A stretch of 17,329 nucleotides of DNA from Methanobacteriota archaeon (GTDB taxonomy: Archaea; Halobacteriota; Methanosarcinia; Methanosarcinales; Methanosarcinaceae): positions 1 to 17,329 of the forward strand of contig JAUPKV010000372.1 in assembly GCA_030837265.1 (NCBI GenBank), in the 5' to 3' direction. The stretch's first letter is position 1. The number at the start of each line of letters is the position of its first letter. Shown one piece after another: positions 7,867-14,885 of this stretch. Below the pieces are notes generated by a model that was not told the origin of the DNA, ran no database searches, and saw only the letters and a program-made list of their open reading frames with translations. The position numbers and the translations under genes are program-made.

Positions 7867-9999
7867 ATGGGGAGAAAGAGGATAGTCGATGAAAAAAGTA
7901 AAGATGAGCAATTAGAAATGTTTCGCGAAAACCCTGACCGGGAGTTTCTAACCACAAACCAGGGTGTTAGAGTCAGCGATACCGATATCTCACTCAAGGC
8001 AGGAGAAAGGGGACCAACCCTGCTTGAAGATTTTCATTTCAGAGAAAAACTAACTCATTTTGACCATGAAAGAATTCCTGAAAGGATTGTCCATGCCCGC
8101 GGCTCCGGAGCGCACGGGTATTTTCAGGTTTATAAGCCTATGACTGAGTACACGAGTGCGAAATTCCTTCAAGATTCCGGTAAAAAAACCCCGGTTTTTG
8201 TGCGATTTTCGACAGTTGCGGGATTCAGGGGATCGGCAGATACTGTAAGGGATGTCCGAGGTTTTGCAGTGAAATTCTATACGGAAGATGGTAATTATGA
8301 CCTGGTTGGAAACAATATCCCTATCTTTTTTATTCAGGACGCTATCAAGTTTCCGGACTTTGTTCATGCAGTTAAACCCGAACAGGACAACCAGATTCCA
8401 CAGGCATCAACAGCTCACGACACGCTCTGGGATTTTGTTTCTTGCCACCCGGAGACTGCACATATGATGATGTGGGCTCTGTCGGACCGGGCAATACCAA
8501 GGAGTTACAGGATGATGCAGGGCTTTGGGGTTAACACGTTCCGTTTCGTTAATGCGAAAGGTAAGGGGAGATTTGTAAAGTTTCACTGGAGACCTCTGCT
8601 TGGCATTCACTCTCTTGTGTGGGATGAGACTCAAAAAATAGCAGGAAAAGATCCGGATTTCAACCGCCGTGACCTCTGGGAAGCAATCGAGGTGGGGGAA
8701 TATCCTGAATATGAGTTTGGCGTGCAGATTCTTGAAGAGGAGGATGAATTTAAGTTTGACTTTGACATTCTTGATCCTACAAAGGTTTGGCCGGAAGAAG
8801 ATGTACCTGTCAAATGGATAGGGAAAATGACACTTAACCGCAATCCTGACAATTTCTTTGCAGAAACCGAGCAGGTTGCATTCTGCCCGGGAAATGTGGT
8901 TCAAGGGATAGATTTCTCCAACGATCCGCTCCTTCAGGGGCGCCTTTTCTCATATATCGACACTCAACTAATCCGTCTGGGCGGCCCTAATTTCCATGAA
9001 ATTCCAATTAACCGCCCGCTGGCACCAATTGCCAATAATCAAAGGGAAGGATACCACCGTATGGAGATAAATAAAGGTAAAACAAGTTATTTCCCTAACA
9101 CTGTAGGGGAAAACCTTCCGCGTCCGGCTTCTGCAGAAGAAGGCGGATACGTCCACTATATGGAAAAGGTTGAGGGCAAAAAGATTCGCGCTCGCAGTGA
9201 GAAGTTTAAAGACTTTTTCAGCCAGGCAAAATTATTCTGGAATAGTATGTCGGAGCCAGAGAAGAAGCACATTATTGAGGCATTTCATTTTGAGATCGGA
9301 AAAGTCAATGACAAAAACATCAAGAAGGCAGTTGTCGACATGTTCAATAACGTGGACGGGGATCTTGCAATCGAGATTGCAAAAGGAGTCGGTGTTCCCG
9401 CTCCTGACCAGAAAGGAGGATCTCCTGTTACAAAAGAGTCTCCGAATCTCAGCCAGGAGCGCTCGGAACATACTGTGAAGAATACCATCAAAACCAGAAA
9501 GATCGCCATCCTCGCTGCGAACGGGTATGATTACAACGATGTCAGCCTGCTGATGAAGGCTTTAGAGGCTGGCGGAGCAAAAGCCAACATTATCTCAAAA
9601 CACCAGGGTATGCTAAAGAGCTCAAGCGGAGAGGAGCTCGAGGTTGACAAAAGTTTTGCCACTACGGCGTCAGTATTGTACGATGCCGTCTATGTTCCAG
9701 GAGGGAAAGGAAGTATAGAAGCTCTAAAGATGCAGGGCGATGCGATCCATTTCATCAATGAAGCATTCAGGCACTGCAAGCCATTAGGAGCAACCGGAGA
9801 AGGTATTGAATTACTTAAAGTTGCAAACCTTCCTGATATTAAGTATGCAGGTCAAGAGTCTGCTGGCAAAGTAATTTCCGATAAAGGAGTCGTAACTTCC
9901 TTGAGAATCCAAAGCAGCTCTTTTAACGATTCCTTTATTACTGCAATTGCAAAACACCGTCATTGGGACAGAGAAAAGAAAGAACAGGTTCCGGCCTGA
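7867..9999 (+). CDS. katE: Large-subunit heme catalase (clade 2, HPII/KatE-type) with C-terminal DJ-1/flavodoxin-like domain
   Basis: The enzyme dismutates hydrogen peroxide to water and oxygen and protects this oxygen-sensitive organism in the cytosol. It has 710 residues; E. coli HPII has 753, and the difference is mainly a shorter N-terminal arm. The distal-side His is H76 (IVHARGSGAHG), the distal Asn is in VGNNIPIFFIQD (about 147-158), and the proximal heme-ligand Tyr is Y363 (RLFSYIDTQL). Residues about 543-700 form the extra domain typical of large catalases, DJ-1/PfpI-like, starting RKIAILAANGYD; the usual nucleophile elbow reads TGEGIELL and has no Cys. The residue matching HPII His392, which crosslinks to the proximal Tyr, is C340 (AFCPG), exactly 23 residues before Y363. 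The gene stands alone with its own promoter and is likely acquired from bacteria, as large catalases are patchy in methanogens. Confidence 0.96.
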   Translation: MGRKRIVDEKSKDEQLEMFRENPDREFLTTNQGVRVSDTDISLKAGERGPTLLEDFHFREKLTHFDHERIPERIVHARGSGAHGYFQVYKPMTEYTSAKFLQDSGKKTPVFVRFSTVAGFRGSADTVRDVRGFAVKFYTEDGNYDLVGNNIPIFFIQDAIKFPDFVHAVKPEQDNQIPQASTAHDTLWDFVSCHPETAHMMMWALSDRAIPRSYRMMQGFGVNTFRFVNAKGKGRFVKFHWRPLLGIHSLVWDETQKIAGKDPDFNRRDLWEAIEVGEYPEYEFGVQILEEEDEFKFDFDILDPTKVWPEEDVPVKWIGKMTLNRNPDNFFAETEQVAFCPGNVVQGIDFSNDPLLQGRLFSYIDTQLIRLGGPNFHEIPINRPLAPIANNQREGYHRMEINKGKTSYFPNTVGENLPRPASAEEGGYVHYMEKVEGKKIRARSEKFKDFFSQAKLFWNSMSEPEKKHIIEAFHFEIGKVNDKNIKKAVVDMFNNVDGDLAIEIAKGVGVPAPDQKGGSPVTKESPNLSQERSEHTVKNTIKTRKIAILAANGYDYNDVSLLMKALEAGGAKANIISKHQGMLKSSSGEELEVDKSFATTASVLYDAVYVPGGKGSIEALKMQGDAIHFINEAFRHCKPLGATGEGIELLKVANLPDIKYAGQESAGKVISDKGVVTSLRIQSSSFNDSFITAIAKHRHWDREKKEQVPA

Positions 10000-10009
10000 G
10001 TCTTTTGAT

Positions 10010-10029
10010 AGGAAAAGAATTCCTTTTTT
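10010..10029 (+). terminator. Weak hairpin with T-tract after the catalase gene
   Basis: AGGAA (10010-10014) pairs with TTCCT (10020-10024) around a 5-nt loop, followed by a run of T. It starts 10 bp after the stop codon. The stem is short, so the T-tract may be the real signal. The rest of the spacer to 10238 shows no gene. Confidence 0.35.
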
Positions 10030-10238
10030 CATTTTTGAAATCCGTTTTATCTTTATTCACTGGACTCCTCAAAAGATCATTAGTTTTCTCTGTAATATAA
10101 GCAAGTCTTTTAAATTTTCAATCATTTGATTAAAAATGTATTTGGGTAACAGATCAGTATAGTAAGCTACTTAATGGAACATTCAAAGTAGAAATATGGA
10201 ATTACATGATCTCAGGTTGAATTAAACGGAGGGGCGTT

Positions 10239-11891
10239 ATGAGACAGAAAGTTACAAATCAAGGGCTTACTGTCCAGGCTATTGCCGGAACACACGTAGT
10301 ATTGCTCGGCTTCAATATGGATCAAACCGACTGCAACGGACTGATGGGATTTGCCATTCACCGGACGGATCACATAGAAGAAGAAACCAGCTGGCTAAAA
10401 GGGTTGAGGACATTTGCGGAAACTGATCCCGGGCTCCCTCCCGGCTCTCAATATTTGACGCGCAGACATCCCATCCAGGGGTTTAACTGGTCGGATTTCT
10501 CAGCCAAACCCGGATATGACTATACCTATAGAGTACTCGCGCTGAAAGGTACACCCCAGGATTTACAACCTGCAGCAGAGGTGTCCTTGCGGATACAGAC
10601 CGAGTCTCCTGAGGGGGGAACGCACGATATCTACTTCAACCGCGGAGCTGCTGCTTCACAGGAATACGCCCGACGATTCTGTAATCGCTCACCTAAAAAA
10701 GTGGGACGCCCGGCTTATTACTGGTTATCACGAGGTCTCTGTGAAGCGATAATCAGTTTCATTGAACAGGCAAGCGGGCCAGGCTTTGAGTTGCGCATCT
10801 GCGCTTACGAATTTCACTATAAGCCAGTGCTTGAGGCCCTACAAGCGGCTAAACAGCGCGGTGCGGAGGTGCGGATCATCTATGACCGGCGGCAAGATCA
10901 TCCCGGTAAGGAAAATGATCAAGCAGTCGAAGAGGTGGGAATCGATAATCTCTGTACTAAGCGCATGGCTAATGCTTCGGCAATCTCGCACAACAAGTTT
11001 ATTGTATTACTCAAAAACGGGGAACCTCAATCTGTCTTAACGGGGGGAACTAATTTCTCAGAGAGCGGTATCTTCGGACACTCCAATGCAATACATATCG
11101 TAGAAGAGCCTGAAGTTGCAAGAGTCTATGCCCGTTATTGGGACCTACTTTCAGAAGACCCAAAGAGTACTTCCCTAAGACCCAAATTGATTGAAATGTA
11201 TTCTTTGCCTGAAGGTAAACCACCCGAAGGCACAGGAGTGATTTTCAGTCCACGAAGTAATCTGGATGCCCTTAAATGGTACGCTTCGCTGGCAACCGAA
11301 GCAAAAGACGGGCTATTTATGACATTCGCCTTTGGCATACATCCACTCTTTCAGGAAGTTTATCGCGCCAGCCAGGCTGGGATGCGCTTTGCTTTGCTGG
11401 ATAAACTAACACGCCCGATGGAATCCGGACCAGAACGTGAGGCTGAGGAAGCAGCGATAGCGGCTTTACGCAAGCTTCCAGAAAATAGATTTGCTGTAGG
11501 GGCTCACTTGAAATTAAATATGTTTGACAATTGGCTCGAAGAAAAACTTTCGGGATTGAATCAGCACATCCAGTATGTACATACCAAATACATGCTCATT
11601 GATCCGCTTGGCGAAGACCCTATTCTGGTCTCCGGCTCGGCCAATTTTAGTGAAGCTTCCACTAATGATAATGATGAAAACATGTTGATAATCCGGGGCA
11701 ATAAACGGGCAGCGGAGATTTATCTCGGGGAATTCATGCGTCTCTATAGTCATTATGCCTTCCGCGAATGGGCTTCCAAACAGCCAGCGGATTCAGTGGA
11801 GTCACTTGAGCATCTCCGGACCGATGACTGGTGGAAAAGGTATTTCGGAAATACGGACCGCTCTCGACAGCGCGAATATTTCGTTAGTTGA
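10239..11891 (+). CDS. Phospholipase D-superfamily protein with N-terminal fibronectin III-like domain
   Basis: The protein has 550 residues. Residues about 10-122 look like a beta-sandwich of fibronectin III type (GYDYTYRVLALKG and a closing VSLRIQT). Two PLD half-sites follow: H251-N-K253 in SHNKFIVL with GTNFSESG, and H448-T-K450 in VHTKYMLID with GSANFSEAS. The second HxK(x)4D motif is complete (D455); in the first the Asp position is Leu258. The two histidines of such proteins normally form one active site that cleaves phosphodiesters, in lipids or nucleic acids; the substrate cannot be read here. There is no signal peptide or membrane segment. GGAGGGG (10228-10234) precedes the ATG by 4 nt. 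Arginine is written mostly with CGN codons (CGC, CGG, CGT), unlike the AGA/AGG-rich neighbours, and local GC is higher, suggesting transfer from a bacterium. Confidence 0.88.
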   Translation: MRQKVTNQGLTVQAIAGTHVVLLGFNMDQTDCNGLMGFAIHRTDHIEEETSWLKGLRTFAETDPGLPPGSQYLTRRHPIQGFNWSDFSAKPGYDYTYRVLALKGTPQDLQPAAEVSLRIQTESPEGGTHDIYFNRGAAASQEYARRFCNRSPKKVGRPAYYWLSRGLCEAIISFIEQASGPGFELRICAYEFHYKPVLEALQAAKQRGAEVRIIYDRRQDHPGKENDQAVEEVGIDNLCTKRMANASAISHNKFIVLLKNGEPQSVLTGGTNFSESGIFGHSNAIHIVEEPEVARVYARYWDLLSEDPKSTSLRPKLIEMYSLPEGKPPEGTGVIFSPRSNLDALKWYASLATEAKDGLFMTFAFGIHPLFQEVYRASQAGMRFALLDKLTRPMESGPEREAEEAAIAALRKLPENRFAVGAHLKLNMFDNWLEEKLSGLNQHIQYVHTKYMLIDPLGEDPILVSGSANFSEASTNDNDENMLIIRGNKRAAEIYLGEFMRLYSHYAFREWASKQPADSVESLEHLRTDDWWKRYFGNTDRSRQREYFVS

Positions 11892-11943
11892 TACTTGCGC
11901 AGACTGAAGCTCTATTGTAGTATAAAAGAAAAAGCTACGAAAA

Positions 11944-11979
11944 GGGAAATTCCTGTGTAATTTCCCATTTTTATTTTTT
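11944..11979. terminator. Bidirectional terminator between the convergent PLD-like and IscU genes
   Basis: GGGAAATT (11944-11951) and AATTTCCC (11959-11966) form a perfect 8-bp stem with a 7-nt loop. A T-run follows on the plus strand (11968-11979), and AT-rich sequence lies on the other side. It sits about 50 bp after the PLD-like gene and directly at the end of the IscU gene, whose stop codon overlaps the T-run. Confidence 0.7.
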
Positions 11980-12614
11980 CATGCCGTAAACACTATATCC
12001 ACTCTCTTGACATCCCACAGAGACCCCAGCTTTTCAATAATGTCCTCTTTGATCGCCGGAGCAAACTGATGGTCCGCAGGCAGGTCTATAATAACTCTTA
12101 CCACTCCGTCTTCAACAGTTATTTTAAGGATAAGGTTTGTTCGGATAACATCAAGGCCGGTTAGCGGATTCATTACATGCTTAAGTCTCTTTTTGACAAT
12201 CTCTTCGGTAGTCGTCTCCTTTTCGGTAACAAGCCCGTGTTTTTCTTCATAGTCACGGATCGCGGCACGTAACCCTTCAACTGCAAGCACTGAACAGTGA
12301 GCTTTTATCGGGGGAAGGCCGCCAAGTTCTTCGGAAGCTTGCTTCCAGGTTATCTTTTTTGCTTCATCTATTGTTTTTCCACGTGCGATGTCTGTGATTA
12401 CTGATCCGGTGGCAATGTTCGAAGCACAGCCATAAGATTCGAATTTTATATCCTCAATAACCTTAGTTTCGGGATTTACCTTAATATAAACTGCGACCAT
12501 ATCCCCGCAAGCCGGACTTCCTTCAAGGCCTTTTCCATCAGCATCCTCTATCTTTCCTACGTTATGTGGGTTCTTGAAATGCTCCAGCACTTTTTCGCTA
12601 TACGGAAACTTCAT
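11979..12614 (-). CDS. iscU: IscU-type Fe-S scaffold fused to a C-terminal DUF59/MIP18-like domain
   Basis: Residues 1-125 are a complete IscU scaffold, on which [2Fe-2S]/[4Fe-4S] clusters are built before transfer to apoproteins. The ligands are C36 (SPACGDM), D38, C63 (YGCAS) and H106-C107 (KAHCS). An LPPIK segment (100-104) matches the LPPVK site that binds the HscA chaperone in bacteria. Residues about 137-211 are an extra domain resembling DUF59/MIP18 (NPLTGLDVI, then VVRVIIDLP and DVKRVDIVF). The acidic DPE motif of that family is changed to NPL, and the usual Cys after the central strand is absent (ADHQFAP). This is not the CxxC NifU C-terminal domain. Plain IscU proteins are about 130 residues, so the fusion is unusual. 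The gene is last in the order TusA-like, NifS-like, IscU, 68 bp after the NifS-like gene, and starts at ATG 12614 after a weak GAGAGG. Confidence 0.93.
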   Translation of the reverse strand: MKFPYSEKVLEHFKNPHNVGKIEDADGKGLEGSPACGDMVAVYIKVNPETKVIEDIKFESYGCASNIATGSVITDIARGKTIDEAKKITWKQASEELGGLPPIKAHCSVLAVEGLRAAIRDYEEKHGLVTEKETTTEEIVKKRLKHVMNPLTGLDVIRTNLILKITVEDGVVRVIIDLPADHQFAPAIKEDIIEKLGSLWDVKRVDIVFTA

Positions 12615-12682
12615 GATCTTGCCTCTCTCAATCTAAGTTTCTTTTCACCATTTTATTTTCCTGTGACATTTTTACCTTTTCT

Positions 12683-13852
12683 TTATTTTTTTCTTGCAAG
12701 GGGGCTTATTTCCCTGAGCCTTGCCACAACTTCCCTCATAGCGTCAATTGCAGCATCAGCATCTTCCATGCGGTTAAAACGCCCGAATGTAAAACGTACT
12801 GAACCGTGGGCTCTCTCATGATCTCCGCCAATTCCCCTGATCACATGACTGGCTTCAAGGGAGCGGCTAAAACACGCCGAACCCGTACTCACTGCAAAGC
12901 CTCTCATGTCCATATGCAGAGTTATGGATTCGCCTTCTACATAATGGTAGGTCAGGTTTGCGTTCTGAGGCAGGCGTTTATCTCTGCTCCCGTTTAAGGT
13001 GACATCCGGAATCTCCGAAAGTGACTTTTCAATTGCCCGGTCTCTCATAGATTCAAGCCGTCTGTTTTCTTCCTCATTTACGAGATCAACAGCCTGTGCA
13101 AAACCAACTGCTCCGGGAATGTTTTCTATTCCTGCCCTCTGATTAAATTCCTGAAAACCGCCGTCTATTAGCTTTGTTAACGGAGTGTCTTTCCGGATAT
13201 ATAGAGCCCCTATCCCTCTTGGGCCATGAATTGTATGAGCTGCCACACTAATAAGGTCTACAGGCAATTTTTTAACACTGAGCGGAAGCCGGGTAAAGCT
13301 GTGGGTTGCATCGGTGTGCAGAAGCACATCTTTCTCTTCGCAAATTTCCGAGATAGCCTTAAGGTCCTGAACTGTTCCTATCTCCTGGTTTCCGTATTGA
13401 ATTGAAACAAGGGATGTCTCTTTCGTGATCGCGTTTCTTAATCCCTCGAGATCTACAAATCCTTCTGCATCCACATCCAGAAAAGTCGCTTCAAAACCCT
13501 GTTTCTGGAGAGATCTTGCAGTGTTCAGGACAGGAAAATCTTCTATCTTCGAGACGATAATATGCTTGCCTTTCTTTTCTTTGAGAGCCCACGCCACTCC
13601 TTTAAGGGCCGTGTTGCTTGACTCTGCATCTCCTGATGTAAAAATTACTTCATCGGGTTCGGCATCGAGTTTTGTTATTAATGTATTCCGGGCTGCTTCG
13701 AGTCCTTCTTTTGCCTCGAGACCCATCGAATAGCCAAATTCGGATGTAGCTACAGCATAGATATCAAGGAAATAAGGTTTCATTGCCTCAAGTACCCGTT
13801 CATCCATCCGTGTGCATGCAGCATTATCAAGATAAATAGTGTTTTCGAATAT
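12683..13852 (-). CDS. NifS/IscS-family protein lacking the PLP lysine (degenerate cysteine desulfurase)
   Basis: This is a fold-type I, class V aminotransferase-like protein of the NifS/IscS family, about 389 residues with the start used here. Normal members use PLP bound to Lys to take sulfur from cysteine onto a loop Cys. The loop Cys is kept (STGSACFSRSLE, about C327), as are RFTFGRF and D181 (HTDATHS). The Schiff-base Lys is Thr207 (AAHTIHGPRG where HK is expected). The PLP-stacking His is Asp105, and by recalled alignment T76, S203, Q183 and T243 of E. coli IscS correspond to Ala, Ala, His and Ile. The first ATG (13807) would remove the conserved IYLDNAACTR motif, which is in frame upstream. 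The frame stays open to a TAA at 13883-13885 with no ATG, GTG or TTG, and AAGGAGGG (13859-13866) stands 6 nt before an ATA at 13852, taken as the start. It is probably not a desulfurase; a sulfur-relay or scaffold role is inferred from its TusA-like and IscU neighbours. Confidence 0.88.
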   Translation of the reverse strand: MFENTIYLDNAACTRMDERVLEAMKPYFLDIYAVATSEFGYSMGLEAKEGLEAARNTLITKLDAEPDEVIFTSGDAESSNTALKGVAWALKEKKGKHIIVSKIEDFPVLNTARSLQKQGFEATFLDVDAEGFVDLEGLRNAITKETSLVSIQYGNQEIGTVQDLKAISEICEEKDVLLHTDATHSFTRLPLSVKKLPVDLISVAAHTIHGPRGIGALYIRKDTPLTKLIDGGFQEFNQRAGIENIPGAVGFAQAVDLVNEEENRRLESMRDRAIEKSLSEIPDVTLNGSRDKRLPQNANLTYHYVEGESITLHMDMRGFAVSTGSACFSRSLEASHVIRGIGGDHERAHGSVRFTFGRFNRMEDADAAIDAMREVVARLREISPLARKK

Positions 13853-13858
13853 TTTTAT

Positions 13859-13866
13859 CCCTCCTT
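13859..13866 (-). promoter_or_regulatory. Shine-Dalgarno sequence that sets the NifS-like start at an AUA codon
   Basis: AAGGAGGG on the minus strand is the strongest ribosome binding site near this gene. It lies 6 nt before ATA (13852-13850) and about 50 nt before the first ATG (13807), so it supports translation of the upstream in-frame segment that encodes the family's conserved N-terminal motif. Confidence 0.65.
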
Positions 13867-13951
13867 GAATGCTTGTAAATTCTTAATTTCCCAATTATTA
13901 TCGCACTATTCTTTATCCTTATCCACTGTGCAGATATTGCCGTCTTTTCCC

Positions 13952-13962
13952 TATTTTTATAC
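13952..13962 (-). promoter_or_regulatory. Possible internal TATA box for the NifS-like gene
   Basis: TATAAAAATAG on the minus strand begins 10 bp after the stop of the TusA-like gene. A start site near 13930 would give the NifS-like and IscU genes their own transcript with a leader of about 80 nt. The 119-bp gap between the two coding regions also allows co-transcription from the upstream promoter. Confidence 0.4.
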
Positions 13963-13971
13963 CTCTTCGGC

Positions 13972-14229
13972 TTATTTCTGGATCTTTATCTCCCACTCTT
14001 TACCTCCTTCTTTATCTTTAATTTCCAGCACCTTTAATCCCAATGCCTCGCAAGCCATAGGAATCTCTTTCTTAGATGCAGGATGAGTGCCCGTAATGAT
14101 TAAAATATCTCCCGGTGAAGCTCTCTTTACTGCCTTCCTGAACTCTACCAGTGGAGATGGGCAGGTTTTCCCCCGGACGTCTATTGCCGTTTCTGCCGTT
14201 GTTCTCACCTCCAGGATTCTGGAAATCAT
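13972..14229 (-). CDS. TusA/SirA-family sulfur carrier protein
   Basis: This is a small cytosolic sulfur carrier: the Cys of the CPxP motif carries a persulfide and passes it to a partner. It has 85 residues by the ATG start, usual for the family. The motif DVRGKTCPSP lies at about 17-26 with C23 as carrier, followed by the helix LVEFRKAVKRA and the strand GDILIITG. A second Cys, C60, is present. It is first in the minus-strand cluster with the NifS-like and IscU genes, so it may hand sulfur to either. The ATG at 14229 has no RBS, while GGAGGTGA lies inside the frame (14205-14212), 5 nt before an ACG at 14199. Starting at that ACG would leave six residues before DVRG, closer to the family norm, so the true start is uncertain. 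Confidence 0.9.
   Translation of the reverse strand: MISRILEVRTTAETAIDVRGKTCPSPLVEFRKAVKRASPGDILIITGTHPASKKEIPMACEALGLKVLEIKDKEGGKEWEIKIQK
14205..14212 (-). promoter_or_regulatory. Internal Shine-Dalgarno sequence in the TusA-like gene
   Basis: GGAGGTGA is a full match to the archaeal anti-Shine-Dalgarno. It begins six codons after the ATG at 14229. The only near-cognate start at the right distance is ACG (14199-14197). This suggests either non-AUG initiation or a lost ATG replaced by the upstream one. Confidence 0.45.
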
Positions 14230-14275
14230 ATATCTTTAATACAGTTGTTAAAAGTCATAATTCACTGTATTTTAG

Positions 14276-14282
14276 AATATAT
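14276..14282 (-). promoter_or_regulatory. TATA-like box of the TusA-like gene
   Basis: ATATATT on the minus strand lies about 50 bp before the ATG at 14229. The predicted start site near 14250 leaves a leader of about 20-25 nt. The surrounding 14230-14374 spacer is AT-rich with AATTCTAA-type near-repeats at 14325-14362 and holds no gene. Confidence 0.4.
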
Positions 14283-14374
14283 CATTGCTTCATGTTGAAA
14301 AAATTATTTAGAAAACACCATATTCCAATTCTAAATCAAATCTAATTCAAATTCTAATTTTAATGTTGTTCTCT

Positions 14375-14794
14375 TTAGAGTGCTTTCCTGATCTTCTCTG
14401 CGACTGCCCCCAGATTGGAAGTGTCTGGTTCTGTCCATACTATTGATTTTATCCCTCTGCCTCCGTCTCCTCTTCTCCTGGGAATGACATGCACATGTAC
14501 ATGAGGAATTTCCTGACCTGCAGCTTCCCCATTGTTGATGCCAATGTTTGATCCCTCTGCTAGCGATGTCTTCTCAACCGCAACAGTAATTTTCCTTGCA
14601 ACCTCAAAAAGTGAAGCAACATCTTTTGCATTCATGTCCGTAAACTTGCTAAAGTGCTTTTTAGGAGCTACCAGCGTGTGCCCTTCACTTGCCGGGCTAA
14701 TATCTAGAAATGCAAAAACGGCTTCATCCTCATAGACCTTATATGAAGGAATTTTTCCGGAGACAATTTTGCAAAAAAGGCAATCTTCTCTCAT
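14375..14794 (-). CDS. HIT-family nucleotide hydrolase/transferase
   Basis: This is a histidine triad protein of the Hint/HIT branch, enzymes that hydrolyse nucleoside phosphoramidates or related AMP derivatives. At 139 residues it is full length. The triad HVHVHV is at 98-103, with H100 as the expected nucleophile. CLFCKI at the N-terminus (C5, C8), with H47 and H98, fits the zinc site found in many members. GHTLVAPKKHF and NNGEAAGQ are typical family segments. GAGGA (14801-14805) lies 6 nt before the ATG. The gene is divergent from the SemiSWEET gene. The physiological substrate is not indicated by context. Confidence 0.95.
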   Translation of the reverse strand: MREDCLFCKIVSGKIPSYKVYEDEAVFAFLDISPASEGHTLVAPKKHFSKFTDMNAKDVASLFEVARKITVAVEKTSLAEGSNIGINNGEAAGQEIPHVHVHVIPRRRGDGGRGIKSIVWTEPDTSNLGAVAEKIRKAL

Positions 14795-14885
14795 AATGTG
14801 TCCTCATAGAGTTTTAGGGGGTATACTTATATCAGGGTTCTGTTCCTTTTATAGTCTGTAATTTTTCACGGAGAATAACACCTTT
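14795..14885. promoter_or_regulatory. Compact divergent promoter region between HIT and SemiSWEET genes
   Basis: This 91-bp gap holds TATA-like stretches on both strands around 14821-14832 (GTATACTTATATC); the same AT-rich core can be read either way. A second plus-strand candidate, TTTTATAG, lies near 14847-14854. The plus-strand gene has a modest RBS, GGAGA (14870-14874). Confidence 0.45.

Noticed and set aside
8407..8904. 165-codon minus-strand ORF
   Set aside because: It is antisense to the catalase core and has no supporting signals.
13201..13260. Idea that the missing PLP Lys is a sequencing error (AAA read as ACA)
   Set aside because: Several other PLP ligands in the same protein are also replaced, so a single base error does not explain the pattern.
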